From Ignavibacteria bacterium (GTDB lineage Bacteria; Bacteroidota; Ignavibacteria; Tepidaquicellales; Tepidaquicellaceae), in assembly GCA_036262055.1 (NCBI GenBank), contig DATAJP010000002.1:702177-766176 (forward strand): a stretch of DNA of 64,000 bases. The letters run 5' to 3'. Shown here in pieces: positions 23,524 to 33,807 of this stretch (position 1 is the first letter of the stretch; each line of letters begins with the position of its first letter). Under the pieces are notes generated by a model, which ran no database searches, was not told the DNA's origin, and worked only from the letters and a program-made list of their open reading frames with translations. The translations under genes were made by a program, and so were the position numbers.

Positions 23524-26500
23524 GTGAAAGACTTAAAAAAGAAAATTTTTCATTCCTCACAGTTCCAGTCCTTAAAAAGTTTTAAGGAAAGGGAATCCTA
23601 TTGTCTTACCGGAGTTAACGGCTCGCTTACCTCATTCATTCTTGAATACATTTCTCAAAACGTTAATCCTAAAGTTTTTTTAATCTCATCAGAGAAAGAC
23701 AGAATTAATAATCTGAAAGATGATTTGGATACAATCAGCTCATCTGAAAATGTTTCAATTATTCAGACGGGTGAACCCGATGATGAAGAACAAATCTCAA
23801 AATCACTGACACTTCTTTCAGAGGATGATTCATTTATAATTATATGTAACTCAAAAGAGCTTTCCAAAAAATTTATTGCGAAAGATAAATTTGTAGTTTC
23901 TATTATAGAGCTTGGAAAGGAAAAGGATTTTCCATTTAATGATTTGATTGCAAAGCTTTCAGCGTTTCATTATACGAGAAAAGATTTTGTCGAAGAGGTC
24001 GGTGATTTTTCTGTTCGCGGAGGTATTATCGATATTTATCCAGAGTCGCTCTCGACTCCAGTTCGTGTTGAGTTTTTTGGAGATACGGTTGAGTCTATCC
24101 GTGAGTTTGATATTACTACTCAACGTTCGTTAAAAGAAATTAGCTCGGTAAAATTCGGAATGAATCTTTCAACGCAGACAGACGAAGATGAAAATTATAA
24201 ACCCGACAGCTCGATTTTTGAGTATATAAGTAATGATACATTAATCGTTCTTGATAATCCTGAAGTAACTCTCGCAGAGGTTGAGGATTTAAGCTTTATG
24301 GATATGCATCAGATTTGTTTGATAACTCAGTTTGAAAATCTGAATGTTCTTGAATCTCAAAATCTTTTACCCACCGGACAAAACTTTATTTTAGAAAATT
24401 TTTCAAGTAAACCACAGCCCGATTTTCATTCAAACCTCAGACATTTCTATTCAAATATATGCAACTATCAGCGTGACGGTTATGATGTTTATATTCTAAG
24501 TTCTGATGAAGTTCAAGCAGAGCGCTTTGAATCCTTGCTTGAAGATTTCAAAGATGAAGAAATTTTTAACAGAGATACACAGATACATTCAGTCAATTTT
24601 GATGAAGATAACGAAGAAGATAATTATAAAAAAGAAAGCTCTGCTTCGCTTGACATATCAAGAGTAAAATTTCTTAGTGATTCTTTGCATGAAGGATTTA
24701 TTTTTAATGATGCCAACACGGTTGTTTATACAGAGCATCAGGTTTTTGGAAGATATTTCAGACAGTTCAAAAAGCGAAAACATAAGTTCAAAGGTTTAAC
24801 CTTCAATGAATTAAAAGAACTTACGTATGGTGATTACATTGTTCACAGGGATTTCGGCATAGGTAAATTTGAGGGGCTGAAAAAAATTAAGGTTGGTAGC
24901 AATGAACAGGAAGCAGTGAAGCTGACCTATGATGCAGGGGATACGGTTTTTGTAAATCTGAATTACATTCATCTTATAAAAAAATATTCCAGCACGGAAG
25001 GATATGTTCCAAAACTTACAAGTCTTGGCGGCGGTGAATGGGATAAGCTTAAGCTTCGAGCAAAGAAAAAAGTTCAGGATATTGCCCGTGATTTAATTTT
25101 ACTTTATGCAAAGCGAAAGTCCGAACAGGGTTTTAGTTTTTCACAGGACACACACTGGCAGAGAGAACTTGAAGCGAATTTTATGTACGAGGATACTCCT
25201 GACCAGTATAAAGCAACTGTCGATGTGAAGAACGATATGCAATCGCAAAGTCCGATGGACAGATTGGTTTGCGGTGATGTTGGCTTTGGAAAAACAGAAG
25301 TTGCTGTCCGCGCTGCATTCAAGGCGGTGCTCGATAATAAACAAGTTGCGGTGCTTGTGCCGACAACCATTCTTGCGGTTCAGCATTATAACACTTTCCG
25401 TGACCGTCTCTCACCGTTTGCGGTTGAGGTTGCGGTGCTTACAAGGTTTCAGACAAAGAAAGAACAAAAAGAGATTCTCGAAAAACTTGCCGAAGGAAAA
25501 ATAAATATTATCATAGGCACTCATAGAATTTTGTCAAAGGACATACAATTCAAAGATATTGGTTTGCTTATAATCGATGAGGAGCAGAGATTTGGTGTGA
25601 AAGCAAAAGAAAAGATTCGTTCCATCCAACCGAATATTGATACATTAACTCTTACAGCTACACCAATTCCAAGAACGATGAATTTTTCATTGCTTGGCGC
25701 AAGAGATTTGTCGATTATTAATACACCGCCGAAAAACAGAAAACCGATTCATACTGAAATTATAAAAATGGACTGGGATAAACTTCATGAGATAATGAGT
25801 TATGAATTAAAACGCGGCGGACAGATTTATTTTGTAAATGATACAATTGAAAGACTATATACTCTTGCAGATAAAATAAGGCATGAGATTCCTCATGCAA
25901 AACCAAGCATTGCTCACGGGCAGATGGAGGCGCATCAGCTTGAAGATGCAGTTATAAACTTCATCGAGAAAAAAACTAATGTGCTTGTGTGCACAAAGAT
26001 TATTGAGTCAGGATTGGATATTCCGAACGTTAACACGATTATAATAAATAACGCCGACAGATACGGCTTGTCGGAGCTTTACCAGCTTCGCGGACGCGTC
26101 GGCAGAAGCGAAACACAGGCATTTGCTTATCTCATCTCGTCGGGCAAGCTGACAAAGACCGCGATTAAACGTCTGCAGGCGATTGAGGAATTTACGGAAC
26201 TTGGCTCGGGAATTAATTTATCTATGCGTGACATGGAAATTCGCGGAGTCGGGAATCTTTTGGGCAAAGAACAAAGCGGTTTTGTTCAACAGATTGGTTT
26301 TGAGCTATTTATGAGTATTATAGATGAAGCAGTTTCAGAACTTAAAGAAAATGAATTTTCGGAATTATTCAGAGAATTTGGAGATAAGGATAAAGCAATC
26401 GAACAGGATGAAAAGAAAGATGAAACTCAAAAACTCGGAAAGAAAATCGAAAAGAAACCAAGTCTTGTTACTATTAAGAGAGACCCTACTGTTATAGAAA

Positions 26501-26937
26501 ACGACTTGAATGCTCTCATTCCGAAAGACTATATTGAGAATGACACCGAGCGTCTTAATATCTATAGAAAATTATATGAAGCTTCATTTGAAGAAGAGCT
26601 GAAAGAAATTAGAGCAGAGCTTATCGACAGATTTGGTGAGTTTCTTGAAGATGTTGAAAATCTTTTCGAGCTTGTGAGATTAAAAATCAAAGCAACGAAT
26701 CTCGGTTTGGAAAAAATTTCAATTCAGGATAATTTGATTTCATTATATTTCCCGAAAGATAAAGAGCATCCGATTTTTCAGGGTGAATATTTTACGAATT
26801 TAATTGACAGGATTTCAAAAGATAATACAAAGAAGTTTAATATTTCAGGCGCAAAAGACCAGCTTATAATTGAAAAAGAAACAAATTCTGTGAAGGATAT
26901 TGACCGCTTAAAAGAATTGGATAATATTTTAAATTAA
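23524..26937 (+). CDS. mfd: Transcription-repair coupling factor Mfd
   Basis: It pushes or removes RNA polymerase stalled at DNA damage and recruits UvrA. The protein has about 1137 residues. The order is: a UvrB-like N-terminal module (YTRKDFVEEVGDFSVRGGIIDIYP and RVEFFGDTVESIREFD), the RNA polymerase interaction domain starting TYGDYIVHRDFGIGKFEGLKKI, a RecG-like motor with Walker A CGDVGFGKTEVAVRAAFKA (from residue 584) and DEEQRFG (Asp685), motif VI QLRGRVGRSETQAFAYL, and the C-terminal TRCF domain. I use the GTG at 23524 (MKDLKKKIFHS). A TTG 11 codons earlier falls in a repeat-like stretch. The identification is secure. Confidence 0.96.
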   Translation: MKDLKKKIFHSSQFQSLKSFKERESYCLTGVNGSLTSFILEYISQNVNPKVFLISSEKDRINNLKDDLDTISSSENVSIIQTGEPDDEEQISKSLTLLSEDDSFIIICNSKELSKKFIAKDKFVVSIIELGKEKDFPFNDLIAKLSAFHYTRKDFVEEVGDFSVRGGIIDIYPESLSTPVRVEFFGDTVESIREFDITTQRSLKEISSVKFGMNLSTQTDEDENYKPDSSIFEYISNDTLIVLDNPEVTLAEVEDLSFMDMHQICLITQFENLNVLESQNLLPTGQNFILENFSSKPQPDFHSNLRHFYSNICNYQRDGYDVYILSSDEVQAERFESLLEDFKDEEIFNRDTQIHSVNFDEDNEEDNYKKESSASLDISRVKFLSDSLHEGFIFNDANTVVYTEHQVFGRYFRQFKKRKHKFKGLTFNELKELTYGDYIVHRDFGIGKFEGLKKIKVGSNEQEAVKLTYDAGDTVFVNLNYIHLIKKYSSTEGYVPKLTSLGGGEWDKLKLRAKKKVQDIARDLILLYAKRKSEQGFSFSQDTHWQRELEANFMYEDTPDQYKATVDVKNDMQSQSPMDRLVCGDVGFGKTEVAVRAAFKAVLDNKQVAVLVPTTILAVQHYNTFRDRLSPFAVEVAVLTRFQTKKEQKEILEKLAEGKINIIIGTHRILSKDIQFKDIGLLIIDEEQRFGVKAKEKIRSIQPNIDTLTLTATPIPRTMNFSLLGARDLSIINTPPKNRKPIHTEIIKMDWDKLHEIMSYELKRGGQIYFVNDTIERLYTLADKIRHEIPHAKPSIAHGQMEAHQLEDAVINFIEKKTNVLVCTKIIESGLDIPNVNTIIINNADRYGLSELYQLRGRVGRSETQAFAYLISSGKLTKTAIKRLQAIEEFTELGSGINLSMRDMEIRGVGNLLGKEQSGFVQQIGFELFMSIIDEAVSELKENEFSELFREFGDKDKAIEQDEKKDETQKLGKKIEKKPSLVTIKRDPTVIENDLNALIPKDYIENDTERLNIYRKLYEASFEEELKEIRAELIDRFGEFLEDVENLFELVRLKIKATNLGLEKISIQDNLISLYFPKDKEHPIFQGEYFTNLIDRISKDNTKKFNISGAKDQLIIEKETNSVKDIDRLKELDNILN

Positions 26938-26970
26938 ATCCAAAGAGATTTCTTTTTCGTTTATACATAT

Positions 26971-28722
26971 ATGAAAAAAGCTTTATTCATATTGTTTCTT
27001 TTAATTTCCTCAAGTAATCTGTTCAGCCAGATCTATCCTTTTCCGCAAAACCAAACCTATCCCTTTGGAATAATGCCATCTAATCGCAATGCAGTCGATG
27101 CCGATTCTGTTTATGCTAACTGGAAAAATCGTCACATTACAACTGACGGCGCAGGTGCATTCAGGAGAGTTGTCTGGGATACCCTGCGTGCAACCGTCTC
27201 GGAAGGCATCGGATATGGAATGCTTCTTGCAGCTAACCGCGGCGATCAGGCATTGTTCAATGATTTGTGGGGATATTACAATTTGCATCTCGACCCGACA
27301 GGATTGATGATATGGATAATCGATTCACTTGGCAATCCATTCAGCATAGGCGGCTTTACTGCGGATGGCTCTGCAACTGATGCAGAAGAAGACGTTGCAT
27401 ATGCGCTGGTGATGGCACACAGGCAATGGGGAAGCGGAGGTGCAATAAATTATTTACAGGCAGCGCAGACACAGATAAATAAAGTTTTTCAGTATGAAAT
27501 TGACTCGACATATTTTTTACCGAAATCAGGAAATGAACCAGGGGGAATTTACAGAGTCAACTTTTCATACTTTGCCCCTGCATATTACAGGGTGTTCAGA
27601 GAAATAACAAATAATCCGGGATGGGACAGCGTGCTGAATAATACTTATAATTTTTTATCGCTGTTTGTTTCAACTCATTCGTTAACAACAGGAATCGTTC
27701 CTGACTGGTGTTTTCCCGATGGAACACCATTCACACTTTGCCCGCCTGAATTTCCATGCAGATATACTTATTATTACGACGCATGCAGGACGCCATGGCG
27801 CATCGCAATGGATTATGTTTGGTTTGGCGACCCCCGTTCATTGGCTTTTTGTTCATTGATAAGTAATTTTGCCAGAAGTGTGGGTTCTGTGAATATTGTG
27901 GACGAATATACTTTGGGTGGAACACCGCTGGGTGTATATCATAACAATGCTTTTGTCGGACCTTTCGGTGTTGGCGCAATGGCGACTACATCGCTTAATC
28001 AGAACTTTCTCGACAGCATATATGCAGAAAATGTGAGCACTTTCAGCGGAAGATGGAATTATTATAATTCAAGTTTGAAAGCATTAACATTATTTATGCA
28101 GACGGGAAATTTCATCAGCGGACAAATCATATTACCCGTTAATTTGCAAAATTTCAGTTCACAAATTGCAAATAACACCGTTAATTTATTCTGGCAAACA
28201 TCACAAGAAATAAATAATGAGAGGTTTGAGATTGAAAGATGTCAATTGTCAAGCGTGGGGTACTCTCCGGGTCATGGTGAATGGAAAAAAATCGGCACGG
28301 TTGCAGGGAGCGGAACCATAAATAGTGTGCAAAATTATTCTTTCACAGATGCAAATTTAAATTCCGGATTTTATAAATATAGATTAAAACAAATTGACTA
28401 TAACGGTAACTATGAATACCATTCCTTGAAGGAAGAGATTATAATCGGTACTCCAAATAAATTTTACTTATCCCAAAATTATCCTAATCCGTTTAATCCT
28501 TCCACAAAAATAACCTATCAATTACCTTCTGATGGTTTTGTTAAGCTAAATGTTTATGACATTACGGGAAAACTTATTGCAAGTTTAGTAAATGAATTTC
28601 AAAAAGCCGGATATTATAATATTGAGTTTAATTCAACATTCCAGCTACCAAGCGGAATTTATTTCTACAGAATAATCTCTCACAGTTTTATTGAGACCAA
28701 AAAGATGTTATTAATTAAATAA
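26971..28722 (+). CDS. Glycoside hydrolase family 8 protein with T9SS sorting domain
   Basis: A secreted GH8 enzyme (endoglucanase, xylanase or chitosanase type). It has a signal peptide ending SSNLFSQ. The GH8 signature SEGIGYGMLLAANRGDQ puts the likely acid at Glu78, and the second site SATDAEEDVAYALVMAHRQW starts near residue 135 (Asp137). Further (alpha/alpha)6-barrel helices follow to about residue 380. Next are a fibronectin-like linker (VNLFWQTSQEINNERFEIERC) and the sorting domain with QNYPNPFNPSTKI and a final KKMLLIK. An odd segment, CQLSSVGYSPGHGEW near residues 428-442, interrupts the usual linker strand and may be a repeat-derived insertion. It is followed by a second T9SS cargo gene and glgB. 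Confidence 0.88.
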   Translation: MKKALFILFLLISSSNLFSQIYPFPQNQTYPFGIMPSNRNAVDADSVYANWKNRHITTDGAGAFRRVVWDTLRATVSEGIGYGMLLAANRGDQALFNDLWGYYNLHLDPTGLMIWIIDSLGNPFSIGGFTADGSATDAEEDVAYALVMAHRQWGSGGAINYLQAAQTQINKVFQYEIDSTYFLPKSGNEPGGIYRVNFSYFAPAYYRVFREITNNPGWDSVLNNTYNFLSLFVSTHSLTTGIVPDWCFPDGTPFTLCPPEFPCRYTYYYDACRTPWRIAMDYVWFGDPRSLAFCSLISNFARSVGSVNIVDEYTLGGTPLGVYHNNAFVGPFGVGAMATTSLNQNFLDSIYAENVSTFSGRWNYYNSSLKALTLFMQTGNFISGQIILPVNLQNFSSQIANNTVNLFWQTSQEINNERFEIERCQLSSVGYSPGHGEWKKIGTVAGSGTINSVQNYSFTDANLNSGFYKYRLKQIDYNGNYEYHSLKEEIIIGTPNKFYLSQNYPNPFNPSTKITYQLPSDGFVKLNVYDITGKLIASLVNEFQKAGYYNIEFNSTFQLPSGIYFYRIISHSFIETKKMLLIK

Positions 28723-28790
28723 TTCCCACCAAATTATTTCTCTTTTACCCTTAATAAATGATGCTTAAATTAGGTTGTTAATTTTACTTT

Positions 28791-30356
28791 ATGAAAACAT
28801 TAATCCTGACTTTCATTTTCATACCTTCAATAATTTTTGCTCAATATACTAACGTTCAGATAACAAATATTTCAAATCCTGAAGAAGTTTCCATAATGAT
28901 GGACCCGAAAAATACAAATAGACTTGTAGCGGGATGCAATATTAATGCATATTTTTATTCCTCAAACGGAGGACTGAACTGGACAAGAGGCACACTTTCG
29001 TCGACATACGGCGTATGGGGAGACCCCTGCATCATTATAGATACGCTTGGTCATTTTTATTATTTTCATTTATCAAATCCTTCATCAGGCGGTAGCTGGA
29101 TTGACAGAATGGTGGTTCAGAAATCTACTAACGGAGGAGTGAACTGGTCAACTCCGGGCGCATACTTCGGATTATTTCCTCCAAAACAGCAAGACAAAGA
29201 ATGGGCAGTTGTTGATACAAGAAATAATAATATTTATGTAACATGGACGCAGTTTGATTCTTACGGAAGTGCAAGTCCATTGGACAGCTCGATAATATTT
29301 TTTTCCAAATCGACAAATGCCGGAACAAACTGGTCAACTGCAATGAGAATAAACACAAAAGCAGGTGATTGCATCGATGAGGATAATACTGTTGAAGGCG
29401 CTGTTCCTGCAGTCGGACCAAACGGAGAAATTTATGTCGCATGGACAGGACCGCTCGGGCTTGTTTTTGACCGCTCTACAGACGCAGGCAACACCTGGCT
29501 TTCAAACGATATTCCGATAACTTCACAGCCGGGAGGCTGGGACTATTCGATTCCGGGACTTCAGCGATGCAACGGACTTCCTATAACCTGTTGTGATTTA
29601 AGCAGCGGACCAAATCGCGGAACTGTTTATGTTAACTGGTCTGACCAGAGAAACGGTTCAACCGACACGGATGTATTTTTAATTAAATCCACAAACGGTG
29701 GAACTAATTGGAGCACAATTAAACGTGTAAATGACGACCCTCCGGGCAAGCATCAGTTTTTCACATGGATGACCGTTGACCAGAAAACAGGTTATTTATA
29801 TTTTGTTTTTCACGACAGAAGAAACTACACGGATACAAGAACGGATGTTTATATTGCCCGTTCAACCGATGGAGGAGAAACTTTTCAAAACATAAAAGTC
29901 AGCGCAACGCCGTTTACACCAAGCGCTTCAGTATTTTTTGGTGATTATAATAATATAATTGCTCACGATAATGTTGTCCGTCCAATCTGGACGCGTCTTG
30001 ATGGAATGCAGTTAAGCATCTGGACGGCAATTGTTGATTTCACGACAGGTGTTTCGGATCCTGCCGGAAATATTCCCGAAAACTTTTCTTTATCACAAAA
30101 TTATCCCAATCCCTTTAATCCTGAGACAAAAATAAAATTTGAAGTTCCCGTTACAAACGGCGCGGACCAGACTGAAGTCAAGCTTATTATATATGATGCT
30201 TTGGGTAAGGAAGTTACCCGGCTGGTTGAAGGACTTCTTCATCACGGAACGTACGAAGTTACATGGCTTGGCCTGGGATATCCGAGCGGAACGTATTTTT
30301 ATAAGCTTGTATCCGGTGATTTTTCCGACACAAAAAAAATGGTTTTGATAAGGTAG
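28791..30356 (+). CDS. Secreted Asp-box (BNR/sialidase-like propeller) protein with T9SS sorting domain
   Basis: A 521-residue exported protein with signal peptide TLILTFIFIPSIIFAQ. Several Asp-box repeats mark a six-bladed propeller: SSNGGLNWTRG, STNGGVNWSTPG, STNAGTNWSTA, STDAGNTWLS, STNGGTNWST and STDGGETFQN. This is the fold of sialidases and related glycan-binding or cleaving proteins. The arginine triad of true sialidases cannot be confirmed by eye, so enzyme activity is open. The C-terminus carries QNYPNPFNPETKI and KKMVLIR, the T9SS sorting domain. It lies 68 bases after the GH8 gene and 16 bases before glgB, so it may share their transcript. Confidence 0.87.
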   Translation: MKTLILTFIFIPSIIFAQYTNVQITNISNPEEVSIMMDPKNTNRLVAGCNINAYFYSSNGGLNWTRGTLSSTYGVWGDPCIIIDTLGHFYYFHLSNPSSGGSWIDRMVVQKSTNGGVNWSTPGAYFGLFPPKQQDKEWAVVDTRNNNIYVTWTQFDSYGSASPLDSSIIFFSKSTNAGTNWSTAMRINTKAGDCIDEDNTVEGAVPAVGPNGEIYVAWTGPLGLVFDRSTDAGNTWLSNDIPITSQPGGWDYSIPGLQRCNGLPITCCDLSSGPNRGTVYVNWSDQRNGSTDTDVFLIKSTNGGTNWSTIKRVNDDPPGKHQFFTWMTVDQKTGYLYFVFHDRRNYTDTRTDVYIARSTDGGETFQNIKVSATPFTPSASVFFGDYNNIIAHDNVVRPIWTRLDGMQLSIWTAIVDFTTGVSDPAGNIPENFSLSQNYPNPFNPETKIKFEVPVTNGADQTEVKLIIYDALGKEVTRLVEGLLHHGTYEVTWLGLGYPSGTYFYKLVSGDFSDTKKMVLIR

Positions 30357-30372
30357 CGTATCATTAAAGGAT

Positions 30373-32739
30373 ATGAAGACAAAGGATGAACTAAATAAAA
30401 TTACCTCTTTTGAATCTTCATCGCCGTTTTCGGTCCTTGGACCTAAGCTTGATACGAAAAACAAAACACTAACCATTACATCCTACCTTCCCTTTGCTCT
30501 TGATGCATGGATTAAGCTCAAAAAGAAGCACAGAGAAAAATTTGAATTGCACGGCAAGATTCAGATGAAGCGTATCAACCCGCAGAATATTTATCAGGCG
30601 GAGTTTGAGAACGTAAAGGAAATTTTCCCTTACTCAATTTTATTTGAAGACCAAAACGGAACCTCATATGAAATTCAAGACCCCTATGCATATCCGCTTC
30701 AAATCACTGATTATGATTTATATTTAATCGGTGAAGGAAATCATTTTAAGATTTATGAAAAGCTCGGCGCAAAAATACGAAAGATTAACAAAGCTACTGG
30801 TGTTCATTTTGCTGTGTGGGCTCCTCATGCGAAGGCGGTGAGCGTAATCGGAGATTTTAATAACTGGAAAGAAGGTGTTCATCCGATGGAAAATCTCAAC
30901 GGTCAGGGAGTATGGAGCTTGTTTGTACCGGGCATTAATGAAGGGGAAAAATATAAATACGCAATCAAGTCGCAGAGAAATGAAATAAAAATTAAATCCG
31001 ACCCGTTTGCGTTTCAGGCGGAGGTTCGTCCGCAAACTGCATCGGTTGTCTGTTCACTTAAAGATTATAAATGGAAAGATAGTGATTGGATGAAAGAACG
31101 TGCAAGAAATAATTTTAAACGCAAGCCGATGTCGATTTACGAAGTTCATCTTGGCTCGTGGAAAAGAAACTTGAATGAAGAATCCGAGTATCCCCAAAAC
31201 GAATGGGGCTTTATGAATTACCGTGAGCTTGCTCACAAGATTGTTGAATATGCAAAGGAAATGGGTTTCACACATCTCGAGCTTTTGCCGGTGATGGAGC
31301 ATCCGCTTGATACATCGTGGGGATATCAGGTTGTAAATTATTTTGCGCCTACAAGCAGATTTGGCACGCCGGAGGACTTTATGTATTTTGTTGACTACTG
31401 TCACTGTAACAATATCGGAGTAATACTCGACTGGGTTCCCGCGCATTTCCCGACTGATGAGCACGGCTTGAATGATTTTGACGGCGAGCAGATTTATGCT
31501 TACCAAAACCCGAAGAAAGCTTTTCATAAAGATTGGGGAACACTTATTTTCGACTATGGAAAAAATGAAGTAGTGAATTTTCTCGTATCAAATGCACTGT
31601 TTTGGTTTAGCAAATATCACATAGACGGACTTCGTGTCGATGCTGTTGCATCAATGCTGTATCTTGATTACTCACGAAATGACGGCGAGTGGGAGCCGAA
31701 CATCCATGGCGGCAATGAAAATCTTGAAGCGGTTGAATTCATAAAAAAGTTAAACAAGTCGGTTCATAAATATAACAAAGGCATTGTGATGATTGCCGAG
31801 GAATCAACAAACTGGCAGGGAGTTACAAAACCCGTTCATCTCGGAGGACTCGGCTTTGATATGAAATGGAACATGGGCTGGATGCATGACGTGCTGAAAT
31901 ATTTTTCGACTGACCCGATTTATAGAAAGTATAATCATAACCAGATTACTTTTTCGCTTTGGTATTCATTTAATGAAAATTATTTGCTGCCGATTTCTCA
32001 TGATGAAGTTGTTCATGGCAAACGTTCATTAATTGACAAAATGCCGGGAGACCAATGGCAGAAATTTGCGAACTTGCGTTTGTTTTTTGGGTTTATGTAC
32101 GGGCATCCCGGAAAAAAATTGAATTTTATGGGAAGCGATTTTGCTCAGTTCAGGGAATGGAACTGTGAGTGGCAGCTTGATTGGAATTTGTTTGAGAATG
32201 ATTATAACAAAAAACTAAATTTATATTTTAAAGATTTACAGAAATTATATCTTGCTCATAAGGAGTTCTGGGAAGTGGATTTTGAAAGCAGGGGATTCAA
32301 CTGGATTGATTTTTCAGACGCAGAGCAAAGCGTTTTGAGCTTTATCCGATACTCAAATGACAAAAAAGATTTTCTTGTATTCACTTGCAATATGACGCCG
32401 GTACTTCGCGAAAATTATCTGATTGGTGTTCCGGAAGCCGGATTTTATAAGGAAATTTTTAACAGTGATGCAGTAATTTATGGGGGAAGCGGAAAAGGAA
32501 ATCTTGGCGGTGTTGAATCATTCGAAGAAAAGAGATTTCATCATGATAACTCTTTAAGTCTCACCCTTCCTCCGCTTGCAATAAATATTTTTAAGATTGA
32601 GCAAAGGTCTTCTAAAGTTGAAAGAAATTTAGAAGACCAAAATTTATCAGATGATATTATGAATGATGCTGAGAGTATAGTTCATAACGTAAATTTAACT
32701 GAGCAGGCACAATCCCCTGAAAGAATTATCGATAATTAA
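30373..32739 (+). CDS. glgB: 1,4-alpha-glucan branching enzyme
   Basis: It makes alpha-1,6 branches in glycogen, in the cytoplasm. The 788 residues comprise an N-terminal beta module, a CBM48 module (FAVWAPHAKAVSVIGDFNNWKEGVHPME), and the GH13 barrel. The nucleophile is Asp423 in DGLRVDAVASMLYLDYSR, the acid is Glu476 in MIAEESTNW, and the third acid is Asp544 in PISHDEVVHGKRSL. An all-beta C-domain follows, and then a roughly 40-residue acidic tail (SSKVERNLEDQNLSDD and on), which most GlgB proteins lack. No other glycogen gene is in the window; the PPDK and nucleotidyltransferase genes lie far away. Identification is firm. Confidence 0.96.
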   Translation: MKTKDELNKITSFESSSPFSVLGPKLDTKNKTLTITSYLPFALDAWIKLKKKHREKFELHGKIQMKRINPQNIYQAEFENVKEIFPYSILFEDQNGTSYEIQDPYAYPLQITDYDLYLIGEGNHFKIYEKLGAKIRKINKATGVHFAVWAPHAKAVSVIGDFNNWKEGVHPMENLNGQGVWSLFVPGINEGEKYKYAIKSQRNEIKIKSDPFAFQAEVRPQTASVVCSLKDYKWKDSDWMKERARNNFKRKPMSIYEVHLGSWKRNLNEESEYPQNEWGFMNYRELAHKIVEYAKEMGFTHLELLPVMEHPLDTSWGYQVVNYFAPTSRFGTPEDFMYFVDYCHCNNIGVILDWVPAHFPTDEHGLNDFDGEQIYAYQNPKKAFHKDWGTLIFDYGKNEVVNFLVSNALFWFSKYHIDGLRVDAVASMLYLDYSRNDGEWEPNIHGGNENLEAVEFIKKLNKSVHKYNKGIVMIAEESTNWQGVTKPVHLGGLGFDMKWNMGWMHDVLKYFSTDPIYRKYNHNQITFSLWYSFNENYLLPISHDEVVHGKRSLIDKMPGDQWQKFANLRLFFGFMYGHPGKKLNFMGSDFAQFREWNCEWQLDWNLFENDYNKKLNLYFKDLQKLYLAHKEFWEVDFESRGFNWIDFSDAEQSVLSFIRYSNDKKDFLVFTCNMTPVLRENYLIGVPEAGFYKEIFNSDAVIYGGSGKGNLGGVESFEEKRFHHDNSLSLTLPPLAINIFKIEQRSSKVERNLEDQNLSDDIMNDAESIVHNVNLTEQAQSPERIIDN

Positions 32740-32741
32740 AA

Positions 32742-33152
32742 TTAATTATTTTCAAAAGCCTGGTTATCGAGTATATACCATCTGTCTCCGAACTTTTGAA
32801 ATCTTAAAGGATAAGGAAAAGTTATATTATCAAAAGTCGCAATCTTTTGAACGGTATTTATTGTAGGCTGCATGTTTTTTGCGGTTTTTAATGCTCGTAA
32901 TAATTGTTCTCTTTTATCCATGTTAAATTCGGTCAGCATTGCCGAAGCACCATCTTTTCTCGAAACCAATCTTGGGTCAACATACATATTAATAAAATCA
33001 GTATATAAACCTTTTTCCATCATGTTTATCATTGGTTGAAATTGATTTTGCAGTTCCTGCCAATCGGCGGCATATTCCGGTGAGGTTGAACAACCAGATG
33101 AATAAAAAATTAATCCGGTTAAAATTATAAAAGCGAGTAATAATTTTTTCAT
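32742..33152 (-). CDS. Small lipoprotein of unknown function
   Basis: A 136-residue lipoprotein with signal peptide LLLAFIILTGLIFYSSGCS; the lipobox SSGC gives lipidation at cysteine 21. The mature part is alpha/beta: DWQELQNQFQPMINMMEKGLYTDFINMYVDPRLVSRKDG, helices around LLRALKTAKN, and a final RFQKFGDRWYILDN. This resembles the small NTF2-like folds that end with a strand containing GxxWYI, but I cannot prove it. It converges with glgB, with two bases between their stop codons. The role is unknown. Confidence 0.68.
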   Translation of the reverse strand: MKKLLLAFIILTGLIFYSSGCSTSPEYAADWQELQNQFQPMINMMEKGLYTDFINMYVDPRLVSRKDGASAMLTEFNMDKREQLLRALKTAKNMQPTINTVQKIATFDNITFPYPLRFQKFGDRWYILDNQAFENN

Positions 33153-33235
33153 AAGTTAATTTAAATTATTGTTCATATATCGTAATTTATAATAACATAA
33201 CATATTACAAAATTCAAAATTTTATCAATTTTAAG

Positions 33236-33790
33236 TTATAATAAATCTAAAAATATATATATAATTAAACCACTAAATAGAAGCATTGTAAATCCCCATA
33301 AAAGCAATTGTCTGAAAACTTTGCTTCTATCGTGTTCCTCGAGGGAAGCAATGCATAAAGCACCTAATGTGGAAAGCGGGCTTACGTCCACCAAATGAGA
33401 GCCTACATTAATTGCAACAATCATTTCTTTGGCGCTTCCGGTTCCGAATTTTTCCAGAAGACCGGGAACCAGATTTATGAAAGTCGGCATAACAACTCCC
33501 GATGAGCTGCTGTATAAAGAAACAAATCCCGCTAAGACAGCAAGAACGGTATTTATATAACTAACAGATGTCTTACCGGCAATAAAATCAGTTGCAAGCA
33601 TTAGCCCTCCGGTTTTTGCAATTAATCCTATTAGAACTGTAATTCCCGATATGAGCAGAATCGGAGACCATGGAATTTCATTAATTGCCTGCTCAAGGTG
33701 GCTGAGTTTTAAGACAGACATAATTACTACTATAGTAAAAGCCCCCAATCCTATCGGAACATCAAATAATATGACGAATAATATCAGCAT
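33236..33790 (-). CDS. C-terminal half of a MatC/SLC13-like carrier, separated by a frameshift
   Basis: Hydrophobic protein with about five membrane segments: DVPIGLGAFTIVVIMSVL, WSPILLISGITVLIGLIAKTGGLML, the loop SLYSSSSGVVMPTFINLVPG, and the final SLEEHDRSKVFRQLLLWGFTM segment. It is the second half of a MatC-like dicarboxylate carrier (ion-transporter superfamily). The frame continues open upstream through KPTKRQFITIFFIAM, which is the normal family linker, but it is out of register with the first half (33808-34488). The ATG at 33790 is inside that helix and is unlikely to be a natural start. A single-base indel near 33830-33890 would restore one protein of about 415 residues. Confidence 0.7.
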   Translation of the reverse strand: MLILFVILFDVPIGLGAFTIVVIMSVLKLSHLEQAINEIPWSPILLISGITVLIGLIAKTGGLMLATDFIAGKTSVSYINTVLAVLAGFVSLYSSSSGVVMPTFINLVPGLLEKFGTGSAKEMIVAINVGSHLVDVSPLSTLGALCIASLEEHDRSKVFRQLLLWGFTMLLFSGLIIYIFLDLL

Positions 33791-33807
33791 AGCAATAAAA
33801 AAAATTG

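Noticed and set aside
28791-30356. Calling the Asp-box protein a true sialidase
   Set aside because: Asp-box repeats mark the fold only. The arginine triad and catalytic tyrosine could not be placed with confidence.
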